Source: Phyllobacterium sophorae
Lineage (GTDB): Bacteria; Pseudomonadota; Alphaproteobacteria; Rhizobiales; Rhizobiaceae
Assembly (NCBI RefSeq): GCF_003010965.1
Contig: NZ_PGGM01000012.1
Location: 1 to 64,000, forward strand
Length of the DNA: 64,000 nt
Direction of reading: 5' to 3'
A model generated the notes under the pieces. It worked only from the letters and a program-made list of their open reading frames with translations. It was not told the origin of the DNA and ran no database searches. Made by a program: the position numbers and the translations under genes. Shown here one piece after another: positions 43,570 through 52,840 of this stretch (positions within the stretch are counted from its first letter, which is position 1; each line of letters begins with the position of its first letter).

Positions 43570-44028
43570 ATGGTGACTTTGACGATCAACGGCAACGAAC
43601 ATAAAGTCGAGGCCGAGGCGGATATGCCACTCCTCTGGGCCCTCCGCGACCTCGTCGGATTGACGGGAACGAAATTCGGTTGCGGCATGGCACAATGCGG
43701 CGCCTGCACCGTCCTTCTGGACGGAGCGCCAGTGCGTTCCTGCCAGACACTCGTCGGCGATATAGGCAATGCGAAAGTGACAACCATCGAGGGGCTCACG
43801 GGCAAGGTGGCGGAGACCGTGCAGACGGTCTGGGCCGATCTCGATGTGCCGCAATGCGGTTACTGTCAGTCCGGCCAGATCATGTCCGCGACCGATCTCC
43901 TCGCGAATAATCCAAAGCCCACCGATGATGATATCGACGCCGCGATGACGGGCAATCTCTGTCGTTGCGCCACCTATCACCGAATCCGTGCCGGGATTCA
44001 CGAAGCTGCCAAGCGTTTGGAGGCCTGA
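43570..44028 (+). CDS. 2Fe-2S subunit of a molybdenum hydroxylase (IorA type)
   Basis: 152 residues from the ATG at 43570 (GGGAGAATACT upstream). The plant-type ferredoxin cluster uses C38, C43, C46 and C58 ([20 protein letters not shown]). The second, helical-domain cluster uses C96, C99, C131 and C133 ([12 protein letters not shown] and NLCRCATYH). It passes electrons from the molybdenum subunit. The frame opens at 43498, but the upstream stretch lacks family sequence. The stop adjoins the ATG of the large subunit. Confidence 0.94.
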   Translation: MVTLTINGNEHKVEAEADMPLLWALRDLVGLTGTKFGCGMAQCGACTVLLDGAPVRSCQTLVGDIGNAKVTTIEGLTGKVAETVQTVWADLDVPQCGYCQSGQIMSATDLLANNPKPTDDDIDAAMTGNLCRCATYHRIRAGIHEAAKRLEA

Positions 44029-46251
44029 ATGATGATCCCGAAACTGATGCAATCCCTTGTCCTTCCCGTGGCAAAGACGCAGGCTTCCCGCCGGCAGTTC
44101 ATGCTTGGCGCGCTCGCGGCGGGCGGCGGTGTCGCCCTCGGCTACCATATTCTGGCTTCATCACCCGCGGCCGCGAGCGACTCTGCGGCGGATGGGAACA
44201 AAGCGGCTGTCTTTACCCCCTATTTGACGATCGACAGTGACGGCAAGGTCATGGTTCTTTCGTCCCAGTTCGAAATGGGACAGGGCTCATACAACGGCAT
44301 TGCGACGCTTGTTGCGGAAGAACTCGACGCTGATTGGTCGTCCATCGATGTCCGGGGTGTCGCCGGCAATGTGAAGGCCTACGGTAATGTCGCTTTCGGC
44401 GGCACGATTCAAGGAACGGGCGGGTCCACGTCCATGGTCACCTCATGGGAGCGTTATCGAAAGGCGGGCGCGGCGGCGCGCGCCATGCTGGTGGCCGCCG
44501 CAGCATCCGAGTGGGGTGTCCAACCGGCCGAGATCATTGTCGAAAACGGTGTGCTAACGCATCCCTCCGGCAAAACCGGCGGCTTTGGTGTATTTGCTGC
44601 CAAAGCGGCAGCCATGCCGGTGCCGACCGATGTGAAACTCAAGCAGCCTGGTGATTGGAAGCTGATCGGCAACGCCAAGCTGAAGCGGTTCGATAGCGCC
44701 CGCAAAACGAATGGGACCGAACAGTACACGATCGACGTCAAACTGCCCGGCATGCTGACGGCAGTAATGATCCACCCACCGATGTTCGGTGCCAAGGTTA
44801 AATCCTTCGATGCCGCCGCAGCGCGTTCCGTGAAGGGGGTCGTCGATGTCGTTGAGACGCCGCGGGGCATCGCGGTCGTCGGTGAGCATATGTGGGCCGC
44901 GATCAAGGGCCGCGAAGCCGTCAAGGTCGTCTGGGACGAGACAGCTGCTGAAAAACGCAGCACGCCGGAACTAATGTCGATATATAAGGATCTCGCAGCA
45001 AAAGCCCCGGCAGCCATTGCGCGCAAGGACGGCGACATCGATGCCGGCTTCGCAGCAGCGGCAAAGGTCATCGAAGCGAGCTTCGAGTTTCCATATCTGG
45101 CGCATTCCGCGATGGAGCCGCTCAATGCCGTCGCGCGCAAGAATGATGACGGCACGCTGGAAATCTGGGGCGGCCATCAGTTCCCCGATGTGTATCAGAC
45201 GCTTGCCAGCCAGATCGTAGGCACTACTCCGGACAAGGTGCGGTTGCATGTCATGAAAACCGGTGGCAGCTTCGGCCGGCGCGCCGTGTTCGACGGCGAT
45301 GTGGTCGTCGAGGCGGTGCATATCGCCAAGGCCATCGGCTTCCGGGCGCCCGTGAAGGTGCAGTGGACCCGCGAGGACGATATGCGCGCCGGCCGATATC
45401 GCCCCTCCTATGTGCACAAGCTGAAGGCTGGGATCGATGGTGACGGAAAGCTCGTGGCTTGGAGCGATCATGTCGTCGGTCAATCCATCATGTCGAAGAC
45501 GGCCTTTGAAGGGATGGTTCAGAATGGCGTCGACCCGACTTCGGTCGAAGGGGCGAGCAATCTGCCTTATGCGATTCCAAACCAAACGGTCGGCCTGACG
45601 ACCACTGAAGTGGGGGTTCCGGTTCTGTGGTGGCGCTCCGTGGGTTCGACGCATACCGCATTTGCTGCGGAAGCCTTCATTGACGAAGTAGCCGAAGCTG
45701 CAGGGCGTGACCCGATCGAATACCGCCTTTCGATGCTCGAGCCGCAATCGCGCCACGCCGTCGTCCTCAAGCTCGCAGCGGAAAAGGCCGAATGGACAAA
45801 GCCGCTACCGGAGAACCGTTTCCGCGGTGTTGCCGTGGCGGAAAGTTTTGGGTCGGTCGTTGCGCAGATTGCGGAAGTTTCGACCGATGGCAGTGGCAGC
45901 ATCAAGGTCGAACGCGTCATTGCCGCGGTCGACTGCGGCTTGGCGGTCAACCCGGATCAGGTCCGCGCCCAGGTCGAGGGCGGCATAGGTTTTGGTTTGG
46001 GCGCCATTCTGGGCGAGGAAATCACCCTGACGGCAGGCAAGGTCGATCAGGGCAACTTCGATGTGTACTCGCCTCTACGGATCGATGCGATGCCGGTGGT
46101 GGAGGTTCATATCCTTGCCTCCACCAATCCGCCGTCGGGTATAGGCGAGCCGGGCGTTCCACCGATTGGCCCTGCGGTTGCCAATGCTGTCTACAAGGCG
46201 CTGGGCAAACGGATCCGTGTCATGCCATTCACCAAGACACTTAATGCATGA
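44029..46251 (+). CDS. Molybdopterin-binding subunit, isoquinoline 1-oxidoreductase type
   Basis: 740 residues of the IorB branch of the xanthine dehydrogenase superfamily, fused from two related halves. A twin-arginine motif (SRRQFMLGALAAGG, about residues 19-32) indicates Tat export to the periplasm. Cofactor segments include FEMGQGSYNGIATLVAEELD, GGTIQGTGGSTSMVTSWERY, MKTGGSFGRRAVFDGDVVVE and the C-terminal GIGEPGVPPIGPAVANAVYK with the likely catalytic glutamate. Such enzymes hydroxylate N-heterocycles or oxidise aldehydes and pass electrons to a cytochrome or acceptor. No FAD subunit is encoded here. Confidence 0.93.
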   Translation: MMIPKLMQSLVLPVAKTQASRRQFMLGALAAGGGVALGYHILASSPAAASDSAADGNKAAVFTPYLTIDSDGKVMVLSSQFEMGQGSYNGIATLVAEELDADWSSIDVRGVAGNVKAYGNVAFGGTIQGTGGSTSMVTSWERYRKAGAAARAMLVAAAASEWGVQPAEIIVENGVLTHPSGKTGGFGVFAAKAAAMPVPTDVKLKQPGDWKLIGNAKLKRFDSARKTNGTEQYTIDVKLPGMLTAVMIHPPMFGAKVKSFDAAAARSVKGVVDVVETPRGIAVVGEHMWAAIKGREAVKVVWDETAAEKRSTPELMSIYKDLAAKAPAAIARKDGDIDAGFAAAAKVIEASFEFPYLAHSAMEPLNAVARKNDDGTLEIWGGHQFPDVYQTLASQIVGTTPDKVRLHVMKTGGSFGRRAVFDGDVVVEAVHIAKAIGFRAPVKVQWTREDDMRAGRYRPSYVHKLKAGIDGDGKLVAWSDHVVGQSIMSKTAFEGMVQNGVDPTSVEGASNLPYAIPNQTVGLTTTEVGVPVLWWRSVGSTHTAFAAEAFIDEVAEAAGRDPIEYRLSMLEPQSRHAVVLKLAAEKAEWTKPLPENRFRGVAVAESFGSVVAQIAEVSTDGSGSIKVERVIAAVDCGLAVNPDQVRAQVEGGIGFGLGAILGEEITLTAGKVDQGNFDVYSPLRIDAMPVVEVHILASTNPPSGIGEPGVPPIGPAVANAVYKALGKRIRVMPFTKTLNA

Positions 46252-46479
46252 TTCGATCCCCGGCCGCCTCGCGCGGTCGGGGATGTCACCCCGACGTTGA
46301 ACGTTGGAATTGGCGCTCAGAAGCTCCACCAGGTCTGCGGTTCTGCTCCCACACGGCCGTAAGGGCCGGTCATCGGCGGGCATTTCGGAGGTGGCCACAA
46401 GAGTTCCGTCGGCGAGTGGGACGCGTGCATAGGGAGCCCGCGCCGCTGACATAAACTGACGGTTCTCGCGTTTCCCCCC

Positions 46480-47179
46480 ATGTCTTCAGGTTCTGGAGGG
46501 CAGTTGGGCGCAAACTGTTCCACCGCGGGTGTCTGTGCGGCCTGTGTTAGGTTGCGCGAGGCGGTTGCGCAGAAGCTTGGCTTCAATTCGGAGGACATCA
46601 TGTTCGAGAACGGACAAGTCCGTTCCGGCAACAGATCGGTGCCGCTATCCGAGGCGGCAGGTCCCGAGGAGCTTGCAGGTGAGGACAAGATCGAATGGGG
46701 AAAGCTGTCGGAGACCCATCAGCAGTCCACCTTCGGCGCGCATTTCGTCGAGGTCGGCGTGGATGTCGCCACAGGCGAGACCCGATCCGCCGCATGCTGG
46801 CAGTCTGTGCCGCAGGACGCATCCTTGATCCGATCACGGCCCGCAGCCAAGTGATCGGCGCGATGACGTGACGATGGGGGCGGGTGGGGCGCTCTCCGAA
46901 GAGCTGGTGGTGGACAGCCATCGCGGCTTCTTCGTGAACCATGACCTGGCGGGCTATGAAGTTCCCGTCCATGCCGATATCCCCCATCAGGAGGTGATCT
47001 TCATGAACGAGACCGATCCGATGTCGTCGCCCATGAAGGCGAAGGGGATCGGCGAACCTGGGCTGTGCGGCGTTTCGGCCGCCATCGCCAACGCCATCTG
47101 TAACGCGACGGGTGTCAGGGTCCGGCACGACCCGACCACGCTTGACAAGCTGATTGCAGGTCTCCCAGACGTCGCATGA
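46480..47179 (+). pseudogene. Remnant of a second molybdenum hydroxylase large subunit (PaoC type)
   Basis: The first piece reads VRLREAVAQKLGFNSEDIMF and IEWGKLSETHQQSTFGAHFV. After a frame change near 46795 come RRMLAVCAAGRILDPITARS and a TGA. Then GGALSEELVVDSHRGFFVNH and MKAKGIGEPGLCGVSAAIAN end the protein. This matches only the last third of PaoC-type aldehyde oxidoreductases, with two frame breaks. No N-terminal part or iron-sulfur subunit of that type was found nearby. Confidence 0.8.
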
Positions 47180-47483
47180 CGCAAATGACGGCGTTCGATC
47201 TCTATCGTCCGCCGTCAACTTTCGAAAGGATCCGCATTGAACGAATTCGTCGCTCCCGTTTCCCTGCCGACACCTTTTCGAGAGCGGTGGTGACTGGCGA
47301 CTCTGCCGAAAGCTTGAACCCGCGGCTGTTAGCGCCGGACCGGATCCCAAAGATTGATGGCGAAGTTCTGAAAGTCCAGCAAATCCCCGCCACGGTTGTT
47401 CGGACGGTCTAGCCGCTCGTAGGCTTGCCCGCGCGCGCTCGGCTTTGTCGGCACGCTTTTTCCGTATTCGTTCCATCAAGCCG

Positions 47484-47620
47484 TCAAAGCCTCCATCGTG
47501 GGGCCGAGTCCGCGTGCTTTTCAATGATTTCGTACTCGACCCGAGGCGGCACTTCCGGGAACACGGTCCCACCCGTCTTCTCGTTTAAAATTACGCACCA
47601 CCCGACTTTCTGGCCGGCGA
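47484..47620 (-). pseudogene. Relic of an HxlR-family regulator
   Basis: The minus frame ending at 47484 reads LNEKTGGTVFPEVPPRVEYE then IIEKHADSAPRW. The wing of HxlR proteins has L-E-x-x-G-x-x-x-R-x-V-x-P-x-V-P-P-R-V-E-Y, so this is a damaged copy with a lost segment before TVFPEVPP. The N-terminal part is not recognisable upstream. Confidence 0.5.
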
Positions 47621-47773
47621 TGCGGCCAGTGCTTGTTCGCAACCTAAGCAGGTTTGTTCAGACGTACGGAGAGCACTATCCGCCCGCACATTCGGGCGGG
47701 GTGTCGTTTGTCGAGCCCATGACCTGGCCAGGTAAACGAACCTTGCAGTGGCCATTGGCCGACAGCGGTCGCT

Positions 47774-48367
47774 TCAGGGGACACCTTCACCACTTGCAAT
47801 ACGCCTGACTTGGACAGCGGCTGCGCCGAGGATGCTTTGCGACAAATTCTCGTCTTCCAGAATCCGCGAGAGCGTGACGGCACCCACCATAAGGGAGAGT
47901 ATCGCCATTGCCTTGCCGCTGGGACTGGAGCTCGACCTCTTGGCGTCGTCCATCAGCTCATCCAGGATCTCAAAGTGAACTCGGATCCCATCCTCAAATG
48001 GCCGCCTCACCTCTTCACTTTGCCGCGCAGCGTCCGATCCCAACGCCGCCAAAGGGCACCCGTCGGCCCTTTCTCCGAGATGTCCCGGTGAGAGGTAGAA
48101 CTCCATGACGGCTTCGAGAGGATTGGAGCTGTTCGCGGCCGCTGCTGACCATCTGCGTGTGGCGCTTTCCATCGCGCGCCTGGATGCTTGGGCAGCAAGG
48201 TCGTCCTTGGACGAGAACTGCTTATAGAACCCCCCTTGCGTCAGGCCAGCACCCTTCATCAGATCCTTCAGGCCAATACCATCGAAGCCGTGCTCTCGAA
48301 AGAGACGGCTCGCGACGTTGATAACCGTTTCCCGATTTTCCTCGGCCTGTGCGCGGCTCACTCTCAT
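47774..48367 (-). CDS. TetR-family regulator of the RND efflux pair
   Basis: 197 residues. The HTH is ETVINVASRLFREHGFDGIG, then LKDLMKGAGLTQGGFYKQFS. The TetR_C domain includes SPGHLGERADGCPLAALGSD, typical of the AcrR/TetR_C_11-like group (GCPLAALGSD motif). It diverges from the adaptor-RND operon, with 9-bp inverted repeats between, so it is the likely repressor. The ligand is probably a lipophilic toxicant. Confidence 0.91.
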   Translation of the reverse strand: MRVSRAQAEENRETVINVASRLFREHGFDGIGLKDLMKGAGLTQGGFYKQFSSKDDLAAQASRRAMESATRRWSAAAANSSNPLEAVMEFYLSPGHLGERADGCPLAALGSDAARQSEEVRRPFEDGIRVHFEILDELMDDAKRSSSSPSGKAMAILSLMVGAVTLSRILEDENLSQSILGAAAVQVRRIASGEGVP

Positions 48368-48378
48368 ATCGACCTCCG

Positions 48379-48432
48379 ATTAGATTTCATTTGACATCTA
48401 TAGTGTAATTAGATTTAGATCGCAATCTAATT
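48379..48432. promoter_or_regulatory. TetR operator sites between regulator and RND operon
   Basis: AATTAGATT (48407-48415) and AATCTAATT (48424-48432) are perfect inverted repeats with an 8-bp spacer. A third half-site, ATTAGATTT, lies at 48379-48387 just beyond the TetR start (48367). The array covers the divergent promoters. Confidence 0.75.
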
Positions 48433-48465
48433 TGTGCAGATCGCTCGTCAAGTAGAGAATGTAAA

Positions 48466-49572
48466 ATGAAACGCAAGCACGTCCTGACATTTGTGGGTCT
48501 CCTGGCAGTGGCGATGGCCGCCACCTTTTTCCTCGTTTCCGAAACCACTGAACGGAAAGCCGAAGCCGCAGATCCGAGGACGGTTGCACCGCTCGTAAGT
48601 GTGGCCGAGGCGAAAAAGACTGGAACGGCGGAGCGGTCGTTTACCGGGAATGTCGCCTCGCGCGTACAGAGCAATCTCGGATTTCGGGTTCCGGGTAAGA
48701 TTGTCCAGCGGATGGTCGATGTGGGTCAGCAGGTGAGACAAGGCCAGGCCCTGATGCGCATCGACGAAACCGATCTCCAACTCGCACTGACAGCGAAGCG
48801 CAATACGGTCCTCGCAGCACGGGCTGTCCTGATCCAGGTGCAAGCAGATGAGAAACGCTATGCGGCGCTGGTGAAGAATGGATTGGCTGCCACCCCACAG
48901 CGATATGAACAGGCGAAAGCCGCCCTCGACACGGCCTCGGCCCAGCTTGCCGCGGCTGAAGCTGACGCCAAGGTGGCAGAAAACGCAGCCACCTATACGG
49001 TTCTTCTTGCAGATTCGGATGGAACAGTCGTCGAGACGCTTGGAGACCCCGGGCAGGTCGTGGCAGCGGGCCAGACGGTCGTTCAACTCGCGCAGGCTGG
49101 TCCGCGTGAAGCCGTTGTCTGGCTACCTGAGACTTTGCGCCCCGATATAGGATCAAAAGCGCAGGCAAGTGTCTACGGAGGCGACGGTCTCAGCGGAAAG
49201 GCCCTCCTGCGACAGATTTCCGATGCCGCCGATCCGCAAACCCGTACTTACGAGGCGCGCTACGTTCTCGATGGCGCCGCCGCCTCTGCCCCGCTCGGTT
49301 CGACGGTGACGATTAAAATCCTGGACGCGAAAAGGCAGTCGGAGGTCGCTGTTCCGGTAGGCGCCATCCTGGACAACGGTAGTCAGACAGGTGTTTGGGT
49401 TGTCAACGGTGCCAAAGTGAAGTTCACGCCAGTCGAAATTAAACGGATCAGCGAGGAGACGGCATTTATCACCGGTATTGGCATTGGTGAGAAGGTTGTC
49501 GCTCTGGGGCCACATCTTCTGGAAAATGGCGCAGCCGTCAGAATTGCCTCGCAGCAAGAGGTGACAAGATAA
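48466..49572 (+). CDS. RND efflux periplasmic adaptor (MexE/AcrA-like)
   Basis: 368 residues. The N-terminal helix HVLTFVGLLAVAMAATFFLV anchors the protein. The lipoyl half GFRVPGKIVQRMVDVGQQVR, a coiled-coil hairpin (about 95-165), the second lipoyl half GTVVETLGDPGQVVAAGQTV and a beta-barrel domain follow. No lipobox cysteine is seen, so it is anchored by the helix. The stop codon overlaps the ATG of the RND pump (TAATG), indicating coupled translation. Operator sites for the divergent TetR lie directly upstream. Confidence 0.93.
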   Translation: MKRKHVLTFVGLLAVAMAATFFLVSETTERKAEAADPRTVAPLVSVAEAKKTGTAERSFTGNVASRVQSNLGFRVPGKIVQRMVDVGQQVRQGQALMRIDETDLQLALTAKRNTVLAARAVLIQVQADEKRYAALVKNGLAATPQRYEQAKAALDTASAQLAAAEADAKVAENAATYTVLLADSDGTVVETLGDPGQVVAAGQTVVQLAQAGPREAVVWLPETLRPDIGSKAQASVYGGDGLSGKALLRQISDAADPQTRTYEARYVLDGAAASAPLGSTVTIKILDAKRQSEVAVPVGAILDNGSQTGVWVVNGAKVKFTPVEIKRISEETAFITGIGIGEKVVALGPHLLENGAAVRIASQQEVTR

Positions 49573-52500
49573 TGAGCTTCAATCTCTCAGCTCTCGCCGT
49601 TCGCGAACGCGCCGTTACCCTATTCTTTATTGTTCTGTTGGCGGCTGCAGGCGTCTACGCCTTCGTCAAACTGGGACGCGCCGAGGATCCCTCCTTTACC
49701 ATCAAGACCCTGACGGTCACGTCCGTCTGGCCAGGTGCCACTGCGCGTGAAATGCAGGATCTTGTCGCTGAACCACTTGAAAAGCGCATCCAGGAACTCA
49801 CCTGGTATGATCGTGTCGAAACGACAACACGCCCCGGCTACGCCTTCCTCACCGTGACTTTGAAAGATAGCATGCCGCCGGCCGCCGTCGAAGAGGAGTT
49901 CTATCAGGCGCGCAAGAAGCTTAGCGACGAAGCCCGAAATCTCCCTCCAGGCGTCATGGGTCCCTTTGTCAACGATGAGTATTCCGATGTGAGCTTCGGC
50001 CTTTATGCCCTGAAGGCGAAGGGCATGCCGATGCGCGACCTCGTGCGACAGGCGGAGGTCATCCGTCAGGATCTCCTGCACGTTCCGGGTGTCAAGAAAA
50101 TCAACATTATCGGGGAGCGCCCCGAACAGATATTCGTCGAATTTTCCTATGCCAAGCTCGCAACACTTGGAATATCGGCCACCGATATCGCCGCGGCTTT
50201 GCAAAGACAGAATACGGTCACGCCAGCTGGCTCCATCGATACCCGTGGGCCGCAGGTCTTTATCCGCTTCGACGGAGCCTATAACAGCGTGCAGGCGATT
50301 GCTGATACGCCGATCGTAGCGGCTGGACACACGCTAAAGCTCTCCGATTTAGCGGATGTGCGGCGCGGTTATGAGGATCCGGCGACCTACATCATCCGCC
50401 ATGAGGGCGAGCCCACAATCATGCTGGGTGCCGTAATGCAACAGGGCTGGAATGGTCTTGATCTCGGCCAGGCGCTTGAAGCGCGATCCGCCGCGATCGC
50501 GCAGACACTGCCGCTGGGCATGACGCTTACCAAGGTCAGCGATCAGGCCGTCAATATCGAAGAGGCGGTTGGCGAATTCATGCTCAAGTTCGCAATGGCG
50601 CTTGGCGTCGTGCTGTTTGTGAGCCTGGTAGCCCTCGGCTGGCGCGTCGGCATTGTAGTCGCGCTTGCCGTGCCGTTGACGCTTGCCGTTGTCTTTCTCA
50701 TTATGCTGGAAACCGGCCGGTTCTTTGATCGCATCACGCTCGGTGCGTTGATCCTTGCGCTGGGCCTTCTCGTGGACGACGCCATCATCGCCATTGAGGT
50801 GATGGTGGTGAAGATGGAGGAGGGCATGGACCGCATCAAGGCGGCCGCTTATGCATGGAGCCATACGGCGGCGCCAATGCTTTCCGGTACCCTCGTCACA
50901 ATCATCGGGCTGATGCCCGTAGGCTTTGCAAGATCAACTGCAGGTGAATACGCCGGCAACATTTTCTGGGTCGTGGGCTTCGCGCTGATCGTTTCGTGGT
51001 TTGTTGCCGTGATCTTCACGCCGTACCTCGGGGTAAAAATGTTGCCCGACATCAAACCGGTCGAGGGCGGACATCACGCCATCTATGATACGCCGAATTA
51101 TCGTCGCCTGCGCTCCCTCATCGAGTTTGCGGTTCGCCATAAATTCATGACCTGCGCCGTGGTCAGCATCACCATGGCCGTCTCGGTCGTCGGGATGGGA
51201 GGCGTAAAACAGCAGTTCTTCCCGACATCGGATCGGCCCGAGGTGCTGGTCGAAGTTCGCATGCCCGAAGGCACAAGCATCGAAACCACGACAGCCGCAG
51301 TGGAGAAAGTCGAAGGCTGGCTGCAAGCGCAGCCGGAAGCAAAAATCGTCACCAGCTATGTAGGGCAGGGCGCGCCCCGCTTCTTCTTTGCCATGGCACC
51401 TGAATTGCCCGACCCTGCCTTCGCCAAGGTCGTTGTGCTGACCCCCGATGCGCACGCACGCGAGGCTTTGAAGCATCGTCTGCGAGCCGCCGTTTCGGAC
51501 GGACTTGTTCCTGAGGCATCCGTGCGCGTAACGCAGCTTGTCTTTGGGCCCTACACACCGTTTCCGGTCGAGTTTCGGATCATGGGACCGGATCCGGATG
51601 AACTTTACAAAATCTCCGAGCAGGCTTTGGCAATTATGAAAGGTGTGCCCGATGTTCGGCAGGCCAACCGGGATTGGGGCAACCGAACTCCGGTGCTACG
51701 GTTCGTCCCCGACCAGGATCGGCTCAATCTGATCGGTCTCTCACCCTCTGAGGCAGCCCAGCAGATGCAGTTGCTGCTCAGCGGCATCCCGGTTACCCAA
51801 GTGCGCGACAACATCCGCAATGTTCCCGTTGTCGCACGTAGCGCCGGCGAGAACCGCCTCGATCCATCAAGGCTTGCCGACTTTTCACTGATGAGCAGGA
51901 ATGGCCGCCAGGTTCCACTCGATCAGATCGGCCATTCCGAGATCCGGTTTGAGGAGCCGATCCTGAAACGCCGCGACCGCACGCCGGTGATTACGATAAG
52001 ATCCGATATCAACGAGGCGACACAACCCCCGGAGGTCTCACAGCAGGTCATGAAGGCACTACAGCCACTGATCGCATCGCTTCCCGTCGGGTACCGCATC
52101 GAAATGGGCGGCAACATCGAGGAATCCCTCAAGGCCAATGTCGCACTCGTCAAGATATTTCCGGCCATGATTGCAGCCATGTTGATCGTCATCATCCTCC
52201 AGGTTCGCAGCCTGTCAACGATGACGATGGTCATGTTGACTGCGCCACTCGGACTTGCCGGGGTGGTCCCGACGTTGCTTCTCTTCAATCAGCCTTTCGG
52301 CTTCAACGCCATTCTCGGATTGATCGGACTGGCAGGTATCCTCATGCGCAACACGTTGATCCTGACAGAACAAATCAAGGAAAATCAAGCTGCCGGTCTC
52401 GATGACTATCACGCCGTGATTGAAGCGACGGTGCAGCGGACGCGCCCTGTCATCCTGACTGCACTGGCTGCCATTCTCGCCTTCATACCCTTAACTCATT

Positions 52501-52682
52501 CGGTGTTCTGGGGATCGATGGCCTATACGTTGATTGGCGGTACGGCTGCGGGCACCGTGATGATCCTGCTCTTCCTTCCAGCTCTGTACGCGGTATGGTT
52601 CCGGATCAAGCCAACGAAAGAAGACAGCCACGGGGAAACGATTGAAGAACTGGCACCACGGAGGGCAATGGCCGCGGAGTAG
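49572..52682 (+). CDS. RND-family multidrug efflux permease (AcrB/MexF-like)
   Basis: 1036 residues, the normal size. About twelve transmembrane helices, with two large periplasmic loops after helix 1 and helix 7. The helix-4 proton-relay segment is LGALILALGLLVDDAIIAIE, containing the conserved D-D pair. The signature FARSTAGEYAGNIFWVVGFA and the second-half GLIGLAGILMRNTLILTEQI are also present. Trimeric pumps of this class take drugs, dyes and solvents from the periplasm. No outer-membrane channel gene is adjacent, so it must share one encoded elsewhere. Confidence 0.95.
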   Translation: MSFNLSALAVRERAVTLFFIVLLAAAGVYAFVKLGRAEDPSFTIKTLTVTSVWPGATAREMQDLVAEPLEKRIQELTWYDRVETTTRPGYAFLTVTLKDSMPPAAVEEEFYQARKKLSDEARNLPPGVMGPFVNDEYSDVSFGLYALKAKGMPMRDLVRQAEVIRQDLLHVPGVKKINIIGERPEQIFVEFSYAKLATLGISATDIAAALQRQNTVTPAGSIDTRGPQVFIRFDGAYNSVQAIADTPIVAAGHTLKLSDLADVRRGYEDPATYIIRHEGEPTIMLGAVMQQGWNGLDLGQALEARSAAIAQTLPLGMTLTKVSDQAVNIEEAVGEFMLKFAMALGVVLFVSLVALGWRVGIVVALAVPLTLAVVFLIMLETGRFFDRITLGALILALGLLVDDAIIAIEVMVVKMEEGMDRIKAAAYAWSHTAAPMLSGTLVTIIGLMPVGFARSTAGEYAGNIFWVVGFALIVSWFVAVIFTPYLGVKMLPDIKPVEGGHHAIYDTPNYRRLRSLIEFAVRHKFMTCAVVSITMAVSVVGMGGVKQQFFPTSDRPEVLVEVRMPEGTSIETTTAAVEKVEGWLQAQPEAKIVTSYVGQGAPRFFFAMAPELPDPAFAKVVVLTPDAHAREALKHRLRAAVSDGLVPEASVRVTQLVFGPYTPFPVEFRIMGPDPDELYKISEQALAIMKGVPDVRQANRDWGNRTPVLRFVPDQDRLNLIGLSPSEAAQQMQLLLSGIPVTQVRDNIRNVPVVARSAGENRLDPSRLADFSLMSRNGRQVPLDQIGHSEIRFEEPILKRRDRTPVITIRSDINEATQPPEVSQQVMKALQPLIASLPVGYRIEMGGNIEESLKANVALVKIFPAMIAAMLIVIILQVRSLSTMTMVMLTAPLGLAGVVPTLLLFNQPFGFNAILGLIGLAGILMRNTLILTEQIKENQAAGLDDYHAVIEATVQRTRPVILTALAAILAFIPLTHSVFWGSMAYTLIGGTAAGTVMILLFLPALYAVWFRIKPTKEDSHGETIEELAPRRAMAAE

Positions 52683-52840
52683 GGCACGTTGTATGCAAGA
52701 GATTCTCCAGTGGCTTTCGCATGCCTACCGATGTTTGCGGAGCTTTCACCGGCCATCGTATCCGCTGCACCTGATTGCCTTGTGACGAGGCTTCATCTCG
52801 GGAATCTGCTGTGTTAGCTCGACGATTGGTAAGCCATTTC

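Noticed and set aside
47176..47412. Plus frame starting MTQMTAFDLYRPPSTF after the hydroxylase remnant, as a possible FAD subunit start
   Set aside because: The first residues faintly resemble FAD subunits, but the remainder does not, and the gene order would be unusual.
46598..47572. Long minus-strand frame across the molybdenum hydroxylase remnant
   Set aside because: The plus strand carries recognisable enzyme sequence there, whereas the minus frame has no known pattern or start signal.
48379..48432. Idea that the ATTAGATTT sites are part of a transposon end
   Set aside because: Their symmetry and location between divergent TetR and efflux genes fit an operator better, and no transposase is adjacent.
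50934..51476. Minus-strand frames within the RND pump gene
   Set aside because: They lie inside a complete 1036-residue pump and have biased composition only.
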